Source of the DNA: JAIVJG01 sp964236735
GTDB taxonomy: Bacteria > Acidobacteriota > Blastocatellia > Pyrinomonadales > Pyrinomonadaceae
Direction of reading: 5' to 3'
Length of the DNA stretch: 64,000 nt
Assembly: GCA_964236735.1 (NCBI GenBank)
Contig: CAXSFM010000015.1
Location: 1 to 64,000 of the forward strand
The position numbers and the translations under genes were made by a program. Under the pieces are notes generated by a model that saw only the letters and a program-made list of their open reading frames with translations, had not been told where the DNA came from and ran no database searches. Positions 9,040 through 17,957 of the stretch are shown one piece after another. Positions within the stretch are counted from its first letter, which is position 1, and each line of letters opens with the position of its first letter.

Positions 9040-11148
9040 ATGCCGACGGTCGCCATCGCCAGTGAGTTCCTGACAGCTTTCGCGCGCATCCCGCAATCGC
9101 AGCAGAAGCGCGTCCGCGAATTTACAGAGAAGTTTCAAGCCAACCCGGCTTCAGCGAGCATCAATTACGAGAAGATTCATGGGACGCGGGACTCGAAGGT
9201 TCGCACTGTGCGAATCAGCCTCGCCTATCGCGCAATCATCCTCCACCCGGACGAGGGCGACGTTTATGTGCTGATCTGGGTGGATCACCACGACGAAGCG
9301 ATGGCCTGGGCGAAGGCCAAGACCTTTGAGATCAATCCGACGACCGGCGCACTGCAAGTCATCAGCGTCATCGAAGCGGAGCAAGCCATCGCCGTCATGC
9401 CCGACACCGCGCCAGGACCCGCCGGACTTTTCGACAAGATAGAAACGGACACGCTTCTTTCCTTCGGCGTTCCCGAAATCCTCATCCCGTCGGTGCGCGC
9501 CATCAGGGAGCGAGCACAGTTAAGCGTGCTTAACAAGCATTTGCCTGAAGAATCCGCCGAGGCGCTCGCGTGGCTCTCCGAAGGTTTTACACCGGACGAC
9601 ATTCGCTCGCTTCACCTCTCACCCAAAGAGAAGACGACCGTTGACACGCGGGACTTCGTGAAGGCTTTTGAGAATCCCGATACGCGCCGCCGCTTCGTCA
9701 CCGTCGAGTCGCGGCACGACGTGACGGCGATCCTCGCCGCGCCGCTCGAAAAGTGGCGCGTCTTCCTCCATCCGAGCCAGGCGAGGCTCGTCACCAGAAA
9801 CTTCAATGGCCCAGCGCGCATCCTCGGCGGGGCGGGAACCGGCAAGACGGTCGTCGCGATGCACCGCGCCCGCCATCTCGCTTCGAAGGCCTTCACCGAT
9901 GAAACGGATCGCGTCCTGTTCGTCACGTTCACGGCGAACCTCGCGAAACATGTCGAACAAAATATGAGGACGCTCTGCGGTGAAGAGTTATCGCGGATCG
10001 AGGTCAGCAACCTTCACTCCTGGGCTGTCCGCTTTATGCGCTCGCACGGGGCAGTGTTCGACATTGCCAGCGATGAAGAGATCGGCGAATGCTGGCGTCA
10101 GGCCGCTCAGGCGAGCGAACAACCGACATGGGATATGGGATTCGTCCGTCAGGAGTGGGAGCAGGTCGCTAAGGCAAACGACATCAGGACGAAGGCAGAC
10201 TACGTGCGCGTGTCTCGACTCGGGCGCGGTAAGACTCTTTCGCGCCCCGACCGCGCGAGGGTGTGGGAAATCTTTGAGAGCTATCAGGGGTGTCTGAATG
10301 AGCTGGGCAAGATTGAGTGGCTCGACGTGATCAGGGACACACGCCGCTTCATTGAGAAGGCAAATCCGCCGCTCCTGTACCGCGCGGTCGTGGTTGACGA
10401 GGCGCAAGACCTGCATTGCGAGGAATGGAAACTTATCCGCCACCTCGTCCCTCAAGGGGCGAACGATCTGTTCCTCGTCGGTGATGCCCACCAACGTATC
10501 TACGACCGCAAGGTAATTCTCGGCAGGTGCGGCATAGATGTGCGCGGCAGGTCAGGCAAGCTGAAGGTCAATTACCGGACGACCGAGCAGATACGTAACT
10601 GGGCAGTGAGTCTCCTCAGCGATCTGGCGTTCGACGATCTCGATGCCGGGACGGACGATCAGGCCGGATATTTCTCGCTGCTTTCGGGACCGCCGCCGGA
10701 GGTGCGCCACTTCGAGACGCAGGAGGAAGAAACAATCTTCATTCGGGACACGATCCAGCATCTGCTTGAAGAGCAGCGACCGGAAGATATCTGTCTGGTG
10801 GCGGCGACGAAGGGTGCGCTCAGGGACACGTATCAGCCTGCGCTCAAGGCAGTCGGTGTGTCCTTCACCATCTTGGAGAAGACAGACAACCGCAGCTTGC
10901 CAGGCGTACGCCTGGCAACGATGCACCGGGTTAAGGGGTTAGAATTCCCCTGTATGATCTTAGCTGGTGTCAACGAAGGGACTCTCCCGCGCCTTCTTCC
11001 GTTCATGGAGGGCGACGCGACGGCGCGGGCTGAATACGGAGCGCGCGAGCGATCACTCCTGTTTGTCGCTGCGACGAGGGCGCGCGACCGGCTGATCGTC
11101 ACTTCTTCCGGCACGCCCAGTCCTTACTTGTTAGCGAAAAAGCAGTGA
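9040..11148 (+). CDS. RelE-like domain fused to UvrD-family helicase
   Basis: A 702-residue protein starting 6 bases after the DUF1998 helicase. Residues 1 to about 100 have the size and pattern of a RelE/ParE-like fold (KIHGTRDSKVRTVRIS, then IILHPDEGDVYVLIWVDHHD). A linker follows, then a superfamily 1A helicase: Walker A GGAGTGKT about 264-271, DEAQD about 453-457, GDAHQRIYD, VKGLEFP near 632, and VAATRARDRL near 677. Fusions of RelE-like domains to UvrD-type helicases are known in databases, but whether the domain is a ribosome-dependent nuclease here is unclear. The DNA-helicase half would act with the upstream helicase; the RelE half may be an interaction module or an abortive effector (inference). 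Confidence 0.85.
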   Translation: MPTVAIASEFLTAFARIPQSQQKRVREFTEKFQANPASASINYEKIHGTRDSKVRTVRISLAYRAIILHPDEGDVYVLIWVDHHDEAMAWAKAKTFEINPTTGALQVISVIEAEQAIAVMPDTAPGPAGLFDKIETDTLLSFGVPEILIPSVRAIRERAQLSVLNKHLPEESAEALAWLSEGFTPDDIRSLHLSPKEKTTVDTRDFVKAFENPDTRRRFVTVESRHDVTAILAAPLEKWRVFLHPSQARLVTRNFNGPARILGGAGTGKTVVAMHRARHLASKAFTDETDRVLFVTFTANLAKHVEQNMRTLCGEELSRIEVSNLHSWAVRFMRSHGAVFDIASDEEIGECWRQAAQASEQPTWDMGFVRQEWEQVAKANDIRTKADYVRVSRLGRGKTLSRPDRARVWEIFESYQGCLNELGKIEWLDVIRDTRRFIEKANPPLLYRAVVVDEAQDLHCEEWKLIRHLVPQGANDLFLVGDAHQRIYDRKVILGRCGIDVRGRSGKLKVNYRTTEQIRNWAVSLLSDLAFDDLDAGTDDQAGYFSLLSGPPPEVRHFETQEEETIFIRDTIQHLLEEQRPEDICLVAATKGALRDTYQPALKAVGVSFTILEKTDNRSLPGVRLATMHRVKGLEFPCMILAGVNEGTLPRLLPFMEGDATARAEYGARERSLLFVAATRARDRLIVTSSGTPSPYLLAKKQ

Positions 11149-11189
11149 GGCATGAACTCCACAAAATTGTATCCATTTTCAGTGAATCC

Positions 11190-12146
11190 TTAACTGACCA
11201 TTTTCCATTCGTCAGCCGTCCTCCACAAGCGATTGGCTCTCGGCAGCTTCGGCAGGCTGGTCACGAGCAACTCCTGCATCTCGGTGAGTTTCCCCGAGTT
11301 GGCCGCCGAGTACAGCAGTTCGACACGCTTGGGGCCGATGCCGTTGCGCCTGTACATCTCGATGATCGGCTCAGCCGCGTCATAGCTCAGGAGCCAATGT
11401 TGGCCCAGCGTGCCGAGCGCATCGTGGAGCCTGCGATGATTCGCTTCATCGAAGAAGAAGCTGTAAAGATTGTCAGCCTTGTAATAGAACGGCGGATCGA
11501 AATAGTAGAGAACTTCGTTCGTTTTATACCTGCGCGCTTTAATTCGCCGGACGGTGTGCCGCCAATCACCTTGATTGACGAACAGTACGCGCTCGGCCAG
11601 TTGCGCTGCCTGTGAGATGCGCTTGCAGATAAGCTCGACGGCGTAGCGGCATCCGACAGGGTATGCAGATTTTTGTGCGCGTCCGCCGAGCGGCCCGCCG
11701 CTCGGCGCGATGATGCCGGAAAAGCTCGTGCGGTTGAGAAAGATGCAGGCGAGCGCTCGCTGCCGGTCTGTGTGATGCCTTCCGTGCTTGAAACGATCCC
11801 AGTTGTCGAGCGTCGGTTCAGTGTCTCGTAGTTTCTTGATCAGCCATTCGTGGTCGGTGAAGACCGTCTTCCAGAAACCGGCAAGCAGAGAATCTTTCTC
11901 GCCCAGCGCGATTTGTTCGACCAGCCCGTCGTTGAGCAGTTGCAGCGCGACGCTCGCGCCGCCCGCGAACGGTTCGACGAAAAGTTTTGGGCGGAGGCCG
12001 TTGAGACGAATGGCGGCGGCGATGTATCCGGCGAGGCGACGCTTGCCGCCGGGATAGCGCAGAGGCGAAACGATTGATGCAGTGCGCCGCTTCAACGCTT
12101 GTGCGGGACGTTTCGCTTTTCTTTTTTGGCGAGTAGCTGAAGGCAC
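11190..12146 (-). CDS. D12-class DNA N6-adenine methyltransferase
   Basis: A 318-residue Dam-like enzyme that transfers a methyl group from SAM to adenine N6. LRYPGGKRRLAGYI (about 28-41) and VEPFAGGASVALQLL (about 57) are the SAM-binding motifs, and DPPFYYKADNLYSFFF (about 215) is the catalytic DPP[YF] motif. The N-terminus is a short Lys/Arg-rich tail. It starts 35 bases after the stop of the nuclease-helicase gene on the same strand, so the two are likely cotranscribed, and it converges with the RelE-UvrD gene. In this setting it probably marks host DNA so that the neighbouring nuclease/helicase machinery spares it; no cognate restriction enzyme of the usual kind is visible. Confidence 0.88.
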   Translation of the reverse strand: MPSATRQKRKAKRPAQALKRRTASIVSPLRYPGGKRRLAGYIAAAIRLNGLRPKLFVEPFAGGASVALQLLNDGLVEQIALGEKDSLLAGFWKTVFTDHEWLIKKLRDTEPTLDNWDRFKHGRHHTDRQRALACIFLNRTSFSGIIAPSGGPLGGRAQKSAYPVGCRYAVELICKRISQAAQLAERVLFVNQGDWRHTVRRIKARRYKTNEVLYYFDPPFYYKADNLYSFFFDEANHRRLHDALGTLGQHWLLSYDAAEPIIEMYRRNGIGPKRVELLYSAANSGKLTEMQELLVTSLPKLPRANRLWRTADEWKMVS

Positions 12147-12181
12147 GTTTTCTCGATCAAGGGGTCAGACAATCAACGACT

Positions 12182-15100
12182 TCAAAAACCCTTCCATTGA
12201 ATGTGGAGCGTTAAGTCGTCGCCTTCCGCAGATGTCCAAGATTTTTGCAGATGCCCGTCGTCGCAATAATGGCGAAACTCTTTGAGCATCATCGCCTCCA
12301 GCAGTATGCGACGATCTGTCGGCACAACATCGAGCACGGTATCGGAACAGATGACGATTAACTTCCGCTCGGCGCGTGTGGCCGCAACGTTGAAGCGATT
12401 GCGGCTCAACAAAAACTGCGCTTCGGCGGTCGCGTATTCCTCGTCGGCCACGCCGTAAGAAACGAGGATCACTTCGCGCTCCTTGCCCTGCAACTTTTCA
12501 ACCGTATCCACGAGCGGCATCGGCTTACTGGCGCTACCGAATTCGCGCTTAGACAGTGCCTGCCGGATCGCGCTGTTCTGCGCGCGGTGCGGCGAGAGCA
12601 CGGCCAGTCCGCGCCGCGCGAACTCGGCGGGCGTATAGGGGCGCAGCGTTTTGTCCGGCAACTCCCGCAACAAAGTCCGGCTGAGTCTGTCCGTCAGCAG
12701 CGCGACGAGTTCAGCTTCGATGGGGTTGCGCGCTGTGAAACTTCGCGGCGGCGTGTACCAGCAGAGCACGACGGGGCGCGACGGGTGCAGCAACACGCTC
12801 AGCAACTCCTCGCTAGCTTCGTCAATCAAGGGCGCGGTGTGAATACGGATGTCGGGGCGCGTTGACTTGAAGCGTCCACGATACAGCGCGTGGCGAGGGT
12901 AAGCGGTCAGAGGCTCGTTCATGCGAAAGTTCTCTTCGAGTTGGAAAAGTCTCCGCGCTTCGATCATCGGATCGCTCTCGTTCGCCACTTCGATCTGTCG
13001 CCGCATGAAGGCGAAGACCGAACTGAGCATGTGCTCGTGCTCTTCCGGGTATGTGCCGTGAATGATCGGCGGCAGTTGCCGGTCGTCTCCGGCGAGGATG
13101 ATGTTCGAGTGCGGCTTGCTCGCGGCGAACGCGACGAGCGCATCGGGCAGGCGCATCTGTGAAGCCTCGTCAACGAGCACGACATCGAACCACGGGCGAA
13201 TGACGCCGCCCGCCTTTTTCATCCCCTTGTACGCGCTCCACACCGTCCCTCCAGCGACAATGCACTGAGCTTCGCGCTGCAAACAGATTTCTAAATCCTC
13301 GTTCGCGAGTCGTTCGACGCTTGGGGGCAACTCATCATCGGCGGCATTGCCGCTACCCACGAGTTTGATGATAGAAAGCGTCTCCGGCGCAAGGTTATAC
13401 ACCTGCGCCAACTCCGCCAGCTTGCGGAGCACGTTGACGATGGCGTGATGCGTAAAGGCCGTCACCAGAATTCGCAACGGCCTCCCCTCAACCTGCGCGG
13501 CCAGCGCGTAACCGGCGAGGATGTGCGCGACGGTGTGCGTCTTGCCCGTGCCCGGCGGCCCCCAGATTAAAGTGAGCGGCTCTTTGAACACGCCGCGCCA
13601 CGCCTGCCACTGCCCTTCGTTCAGAAATGCGCCGGGGTCTCTCCCTGATTGCGCGATGCGCTCTCTGAAAAGTTTTTCAATCTCGCCCGTCTCACTTACT
13701 ACGGGCTGCCATTCGTCCGGCTGCCCGTCGCGCAGCAGGCTGTGGATGTGGAGCGCACTCTGCGGATTTTCCTGCAACTCGCGCAGGACGGTCAGAATTT
13801 TTTGCGTCTGAGAGTCAGTAAACAACTTATCCAGCGCGCACGTTTTCGTTAGATCAACTTTATCTCTGAACTTGTCTGGCTTCTCCGGCAGGAGACGCAC
13901 GCGAGGCGGCGTCGCTTGTAGATTATACTCGACCAGCCTCACCTTAAAAGGTTCAGCGCCCCAGTTGCTCTCGAACAGTTTGCCGTCAACGTCGCCCAGC
14001 AAAATTTCGGGATGCTCTTCCGGCGTGACGACGAGATTGAAATCTCCGACCTCGAACTTCACGTCTTTTGATCCGGCGTCAAACGAGAACCAGAGCGAGT
14101 TGTCCGCCCCGTCGCTCTCCGGCACGTATTGAAGATTGCGGATGCAGACGAACTTCGCGGCGCGGTCTTCGACGGGCAGCGAATGGAGATGCTTGACGGC
14201 CAGTTCCGCGAAAGAAGATTCCAGCATGGAGAAGGCGCGCAGAGCTTCGAGCGTGCGGAAGTTGAGCGGGTCGAACTCGCTGTACAAAAGGAACGGCTCT
14301 TTACGCAAGAGAAGCTGTTCACGGAAGTCCTGCTTCAGACGGCGAATCACGGAGTCCGTCGCGCGCAGTTTGCTCTGCACCGTCGCGACGATTTGTGTGT
14401 AGATGTCTTCGGGCGACAGAACGCGCTCAGGGTTGCGCGCGTCGGGTTGAAACGGCTCATTGCGCCACACGTCGTGGATGCGCTCGTAGGCGACTTGGCT
14501 GGAAAAGTCCCAGCCGAAGCCATAGCGCGGGTGAAACGTGTAGCCCTTCTCTTCCCCCTCCGTGTTCACAGGCCGGTACATCTCCGAGACGGTTTTGAGG
14601 TCGAACACGTAAGGCGTCGGCAAAGCGACGAGCGTCCGCAAGGCTTGCGTGACGACCGTGCCCGGCATCGTGCGAAACGTCTCCGCGTCCTGCATCACGG
14701 ACGAGGGCGGAAACAGACGCAGCAGGTGCGTCACCTCCGTCAACAATTCAGCCGGCTCTTCGACGAACAGGTGACGCTCGACGAGGCCGCGCAGGAAGAA
14801 GAGGTCAATGCCGTCATAGACGTAAAAGTGCAGCGAGCGTTTTTGCTTATGCAACTCCCACGCGGCATCTTTGCGCGCCTGCTTATGCGCCGCCTTCGCC
14901 TGTTTCACACCTTCCCTCAAATCATTTCGTTCCGCCGTCAGAGCATCGTACTGCGGGTTGGTTTTTCTGAGCGTCGGACATCTACGCTTGCATTCAGCCT
15001 CAGCCTCTTCCGCCCGCGCCAACTCCGCCTGCGCTGTCTGCACGGTCACGACATCTTCAACCGAACGGCCTGCGATCTCGCGATTCTCGGCATCAACGCG

Positions 15101-16384
15101 CCGCATCAACTCGTTCAGGGCGCGCAGGAAATCAAGCAGGATCACCGCCTCGCTCTCAGGCTCGCGCGCGATGAAGACTTGTTCGTCGCCGATGACTTTG
15201 CCGTTCGCCGCGTCCCATCCTTCATAAGTTTTGAAGCCGAGCGCGAAACACGTCCCCGTCACGGCGTCCTGCTCGGCGCACAACACAACGCGGATGTCTT
15301 CGTAGCGCGGCATCAGCAAAGTCGTCGCATAAAGCGCGCGCGGCACGCCGTCTTCGAGCGCCTGCGCGGTGGCGACGTAGCGCGTCAGGTTAAGCGACAG
15401 ATCGTGGCTCAACGTCTGTAGCTCGGCGATGCGCTCTTCGTCCGCCACGAGCGCCAGTTCGCGGTGCGTGTTGATGCCGGACTGACGCAGACGGCGTTTC
15501 GATTCAGAGCTGATGCCGGCGATGCGCGAGAGGTCGAAGTGCGCGTCTGATTCCGCGCGGCAGTGATCCATGTTCTCGCACATCGAGCAGTGATCCTCGA
15601 CGTGAAAGTGCGCGTCCGCCGCAGGGGTTTGAAAGAGCGTGTCCGCGCGGTGGCGCAGGAAATCGTCAACGGCCAGACGGTAAGGGCGCAACTCGAACGG
15701 TTCTTCGCCCTCGCGCGAACAGATGACGGCGAACTCTGTGTCAACCTCGATGTTCTCCAGCCCGACTTCCTTAATCGCGTGTTCGAGGATGAAAGAATAG
15801 TAAGCGACCTGCACGTAATGGTCGTGACGCGCTTTCTGGCTCGCCTTGAAATCCCAGATACGCAGGCGCGACTTCTTGCCGCCCTCGTTCAAAGGCGGGT
15901 GTACTTCCAGCAGATCGGGAAGCGCGCGACCGAGCGTGACGCGCGCCGGGTCGAAACCGAACTGCCGCAACAGGCGCGCTTCCTGCGCTTCATCAAAGAT
16001 GATTTCGAGTTGCGCGACGAACTGTGGGTGACTCTCGGACTGAAATCTCTCGACGAACTTCGAGAGCGGTAAATCTCTGACCTTACACGCGCCTTCCCCG
16101 CGCTCGACGCCTTCGGTCAGGATCGCCTCCGCGCCATGTTCGTCTATCAGTGCCTGCACGCGGTCGCCTTCAAAAAAGTTTCCCGCTTCCATCAACAACG
16201 CGATGCCCGGACGGCTATGCGCGCGCCGTTTGTGCGGCACGTTCCAGCCGATGCCGGCCTTGCCGCGCAGGGGGGCGGCGACGGTGTTCCAGCGAAAATT
16301 GCGTTCGCAGCGATTGGCGAAATACTTGGCGATGTGCGAGGCCGTGAGGCGGAATTTCTGTGGTGTCTGCGAGGCTTTCGTCAT
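12182..16384 (-). CDS. TM0106-type RecB-like nuclease fused to Upf1-like helicase
   Basis: About 1400 residues from ATG 16384, which has AGGA 8 bases upstream; a GTG at 16399 is a less likely start. The N-terminal ~350 residues match the TM0106 family of RecB/Cas4-like nucleases, with RIWDFKASQKARHD as the D-x-K region and a cysteine cluster CSMCENMDHC near residue 263. The middle holds a charged coiled-coil segment. The C-terminal half is a superfamily 1B (Upf1/DNA2-like) helicase: Walker A WGPPGTGKT near 945, DEASQM near 1070, GDDRQLPPI, and VAATRAERKL near the end. The overall plan resembles DNA2: iron-sulfur nuclease plus helicase. It probably degrades or processes DNA; placement with the methyltransferase suggests defence. 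Confidence 0.87.
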   Translation of the reverse strand: MTKASQTPQKFRLTASHIAKYFANRCERNFRWNTVAAPLRGKAGIGWNVPHKRRAHSRPGIALLMEAGNFFEGDRVQALIDEHGAEAILTEGVERGEGACKVRDLPLSKFVERFQSESHPQFVAQLEIIFDEAQEARLLRQFGFDPARVTLGRALPDLLEVHPPLNEGGKKSRLRIWDFKASQKARHDHYVQVAYYSFILEHAIKEVGLENIEVDTEFAVICSREGEEPFELRPYRLAVDDFLRHRADTLFQTPAADAHFHVEDHCSMCENMDHCRAESDAHFDLSRIAGISSESKRRLRQSGINTHRELALVADEERIAELQTLSHDLSLNLTRYVATAQALEDGVPRALYATTLLMPRYEDIRVVLCAEQDAVTGTCFALGFKTYEGWDAANGKVIGDEQVFIAREPESEAVILLDFLRALNELMRRVDAENREIAGRSVEDVVTVQTAQAELARAEEAEAECKRRCPTLRKTNPQYDALTAERNDLREGVKQAKAAHKQARKDAAWELHKQKRSLHFYVYDGIDLFFLRGLVERHLFVEEPAELLTEVTHLLRLFPPSSVMQDAETFRTMPGTVVTQALRTLVALPTPYVFDLKTVSEMYRPVNTEGEEKGYTFHPRYGFGWDFSSQVAYERIHDVWRNEPFQPDARNPERVLSPEDIYTQIVATVQSKLRATDSVIRRLKQDFREQLLLRKEPFLLYSEFDPLNFRTLEALRAFSMLESSFAELAVKHLHSLPVEDRAAKFVCIRNLQYVPESDGADNSLWFSFDAGSKDVKFEVGDFNLVVTPEEHPEILLGDVDGKLFESNWGAEPFKVRLVEYNLQATPPRVRLLPEKPDKFRDKVDLTKTCALDKLFTDSQTQKILTVLRELQENPQSALHIHSLLRDGQPDEWQPVVSETGEIEKLFRERIAQSGRDPGAFLNEGQWQAWRGVFKEPLTLIWGPPGTGKTHTVAHILAGYALAAQVEGRPLRILVTAFTHHAIVNVLRKLAELAQVYNLAPETLSIIKLVGSGNAADDELPPSVERLANEDLEICLQREAQCIVAGGTVWSAYKGMKKAGGVIRPWFDVVLVDEASQMRLPDALVAFAASKPHSNIILAGDDRQLPPIIHGTYPEEHEHMLSSVFAFMRRQIEVANESDPMIEARRLFQLEENFRMNEPLTAYPRHALYRGRFKSTRPDIRIHTAPLIDEASEELLSVLLHPSRPVVLCWYTPPRSFTARNPIEAELVALLTDRLSRTLLRELPDKTLRPYTPAEFARRGLAVLSPHRAQNSAIRQALSKREFGSASKPMPLVDTVEKLQGKEREVILVSYGVADEEYATAEAQFLLSRNRFNVAATRAERKLIVICSDTVLDVVPTDRRILLEAMMLKEFRHYCDDGHLQKSWTSAEGDDLTLHIQWKGF

Positions 16385-16456
16385 CAGGATTTCCTGCACC
16401 GATATTTGTAACTTACCAGCTAATACAACTAAATTTTTGATGGATACAAATTTATG

Positions 16457-16485
16457 TTGACATGATTTACGTTCGATGTTAGTTT
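16457..16485 (+). promoter_or_regulatory. Candidate sigma70 promoter upstream of the crRNA-like element
   Basis: A perfect -35 box TTGACA (16457-16462) is followed after 17 bases by TAGTTT (16480-16485), a weak -10. It lies in an AT-rich intergenic region between the minus-strand nuclease-helicase gene and the plus-strand WYL gene. A transcript would start near 16490 and read into the site matched by the degenerate-repeat spacer and then through the mini-CRISPR. No transcription data; called from motif only. Confidence 0.45.
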
Positions 16486-16503
16486 TTGCGAAGTTAACTG
16501 ATG

Positions 16504-16531
16504 TAGAGGAGCTTCTGTCTGGCTGATTCTA
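16504..16531 (+). promoter_or_regulatory. Putative target of the crRNA-like spacer
   Basis: This 28-base stretch matches bases 1-28 of the spacer at 16654-16688 at 21 positions. Bases 1-5, 7-11 and 13-16 match; mismatches fall at 6, 12, 17-19, 24 and 27. Positions 6, 12, 18 and 24 are those flipped out and ignored in type I Cascade R-loops. The site sits immediately downstream of the TTGACA promoter. The 5' flanking bases (candidate PAM side) are ATG. Beyond base 28 the match ends, which fits partial pairing that permits binding without Cas3 cleavage. Confidence 0.55.
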
Positions 16532-16617
16532 CAAGCGATGTTTTGAGAACTTCAAGGCTGTGTACAAGTCTGCCAAGGCATTGGCTAGAACAACGCATCG
16601 CTGCACTCATTTTCATG

Positions 16618-16724
16618 ATAAATCTCCCAATGATGCCGAAAGGCGTTGAGCATTAGAGCAGCTTTTGTCGAACTGAATCGAATGATTCATTCAAATTCCA
16701 TTGATGCCGAAAGGCGATTTTCAA
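16618..16724 (+). ncRNA. Degenerate mini-CRISPR (CreR/CreA-like) with one spacer
   Basis: Two diverged copies of the 36-bp CRISPR repeat of the downstream array flank one 35-nt spacer. The first, 16618-16653, matches the repeat at 29 of 36 bases, including an uninterrupted GATGCCGAAAGGCGTTGAGC core and 7 of the 8 bases of the expected 5' handle. The second, 16689-16724, matches at 25 of 36 and keeps GATGCCGAAAGGCG, the Cas6 hairpin. Spacer 16654-16688 has the length of normal array spacers (34-40). Orientation is the same as the array and the cas operon. This is the architecture of crRNA-like regulators (CreR) or CRISPR-linked RNA antitoxins (CreA). Confidence 0.72.
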
Positions 16725-16821
16725 CAATTCACGCTTTGAGTGATAATACCACTAAGCCTGTATTGTTCGTGTAAGCAAACCCAAATTTCTCATCGCCTGA
16801 CAACACACTGGAGCATCGCTG

Positions 16822-17844
16822 ATGTCTCACCGTGGCGAACTGACCGAACGCATGGCGCAACTACCGCTTTTGATCGCGGAGCGCCCGCATACGCAGCGCG
16901 AGCTGGCGGAATTCTTCCACGTCCACGGCAAGACCATTCGCCGCGACATTGACACGCTCTCGCGCTATTACCCCATTGTGGACGAACGCGACGGGCGCGA
17001 AGTCGTGTACCGCTACAGCGGCGCGTACAAATATCAACCGCCCCCACTCACGCCCGCCGAACTGGCGACGCTCGTGCTCGCGCAGGAATCCATCGCCGCG
17101 ACCGGCCTGACCGCGCTCGGCTCGCCCTTCGCGCGTTATGGCCGCACGCTGATGGCGAAGGTCAAGTCATCGCTGCACCCGACCGTGCGCGACAAACTGG
17201 ACGCGCTGGCCGCCGTCTTCGGCACGGCCTCCGTCGCGGCCAAAGACTTCGCCCCGCACGCCGAGATGATTGATCGCCTGACGCAGGCCGCCGTCGAGCG
17301 TCGCCGCATCCGCCTGCGCTATTACACGCTCGCCACAGACACCTTGACGGAGCGCATCGTCGAACCCTACGCCGTCTATTTCGACCCCGACGGCGCGACG
17401 CTCAAACTCATCGGCTACGACCATCACCGCAGCAAGATTCTTCCCTTCGCCATTGACCACATCCGCAACTTGCGCGAGACGGACGAGCAGTTCCAACGCC
17501 CCGCAGACTTCGACCTGCAACGGTATCTCTCCGCCAACTGTTTCAACGGCATTCACGGCGAGCCGCTCGACGTTCGCCTGCGCGCGCACGGCGTCACGGC
17601 GCGCGTCTTCGCCGAGCGTCTCTTCCACGATTCGCAGCGCACGCTTGAGCGCACCACGCGCACCGCCCAACAGGCCGAGACGACCACCATCGAGATGCGC
17701 GTCGCACGTGGGCGTGGCCTCGTCCGCTTCATCCTCAGTTGGGGCGCGGACGTGGAAGTGCTCGCACCCGACAGTCTCCGCCGCGAAGTCGCCGCCGCTT
17801 ACCGCGACGCCCTCCGGCGTTACACCGCCGACGGAGAGAGTTAA
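16822..17844 (+). CDS. WYL-domain transcriptional regulator
   Basis: A 340-residue protein with an N-terminal winged HTH (about 8-55, HVHGKTIRRDIDTLSRYY as recognition region) and a central WYL domain (about 155-230, with RIRLRYYT and EPYAVYFDPDGATLKLIGY), followed by a WCX-like C-terminal region. WYL proteins are ligand- or nucleic-acid-sensing regulators often found beside CRISPR-cas and phage-defence loci. It is the first gene after the crRNA-like element and lies 113 bases before cas6 on the same strand, so it probably controls the cas operon. The gap to cas6 is GC-rich with no clear operator that I could identify. Confidence 0.85.
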   Translation: MSHRGELTERMAQLPLLIAERPHTQRELAEFFHVHGKTIRRDIDTLSRYYPIVDERDGREVVYRYSGAYKYQPPPLTPAELATLVLAQESIAATGLTALGSPFARYGRTLMAKVKSSLHPTVRDKLDALAAVFGTASVAAKDFAPHAEMIDRLTQAAVERRRIRLRYYTLATDTLTERIVEPYAVYFDPDGATLKLIGYDHHRSKILPFAIDHIRNLRETDEQFQRPADFDLQRYLSANCFNGIHGEPLDVRLRAHGVTARVFAERLFHDSQRTLERTTRTAQQAETTTIEMRVARGRGLVRFILSWGADVEVLAPDSLRREVAAAYRDALRRYTADGES

Positions 17845-17957
17845 GCGCGCGTGAAAATAATTTTGGCGGACGCCCCGTACCTGTCCGGCACCCGGTCTAA
17901 GATGACCGACTGAGACAACTTTGCCGGGTCAACTTTGTTACGTCACGGAGAATCGAG

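Noticed and set aside
14129..15421. 430-residue plus-strand open frame
   Set aside because: It lies entirely antisense to the nuclease-helicase gene, is Arg-rich and has no motif or ribosome-binding site; a GC-driven shadow.
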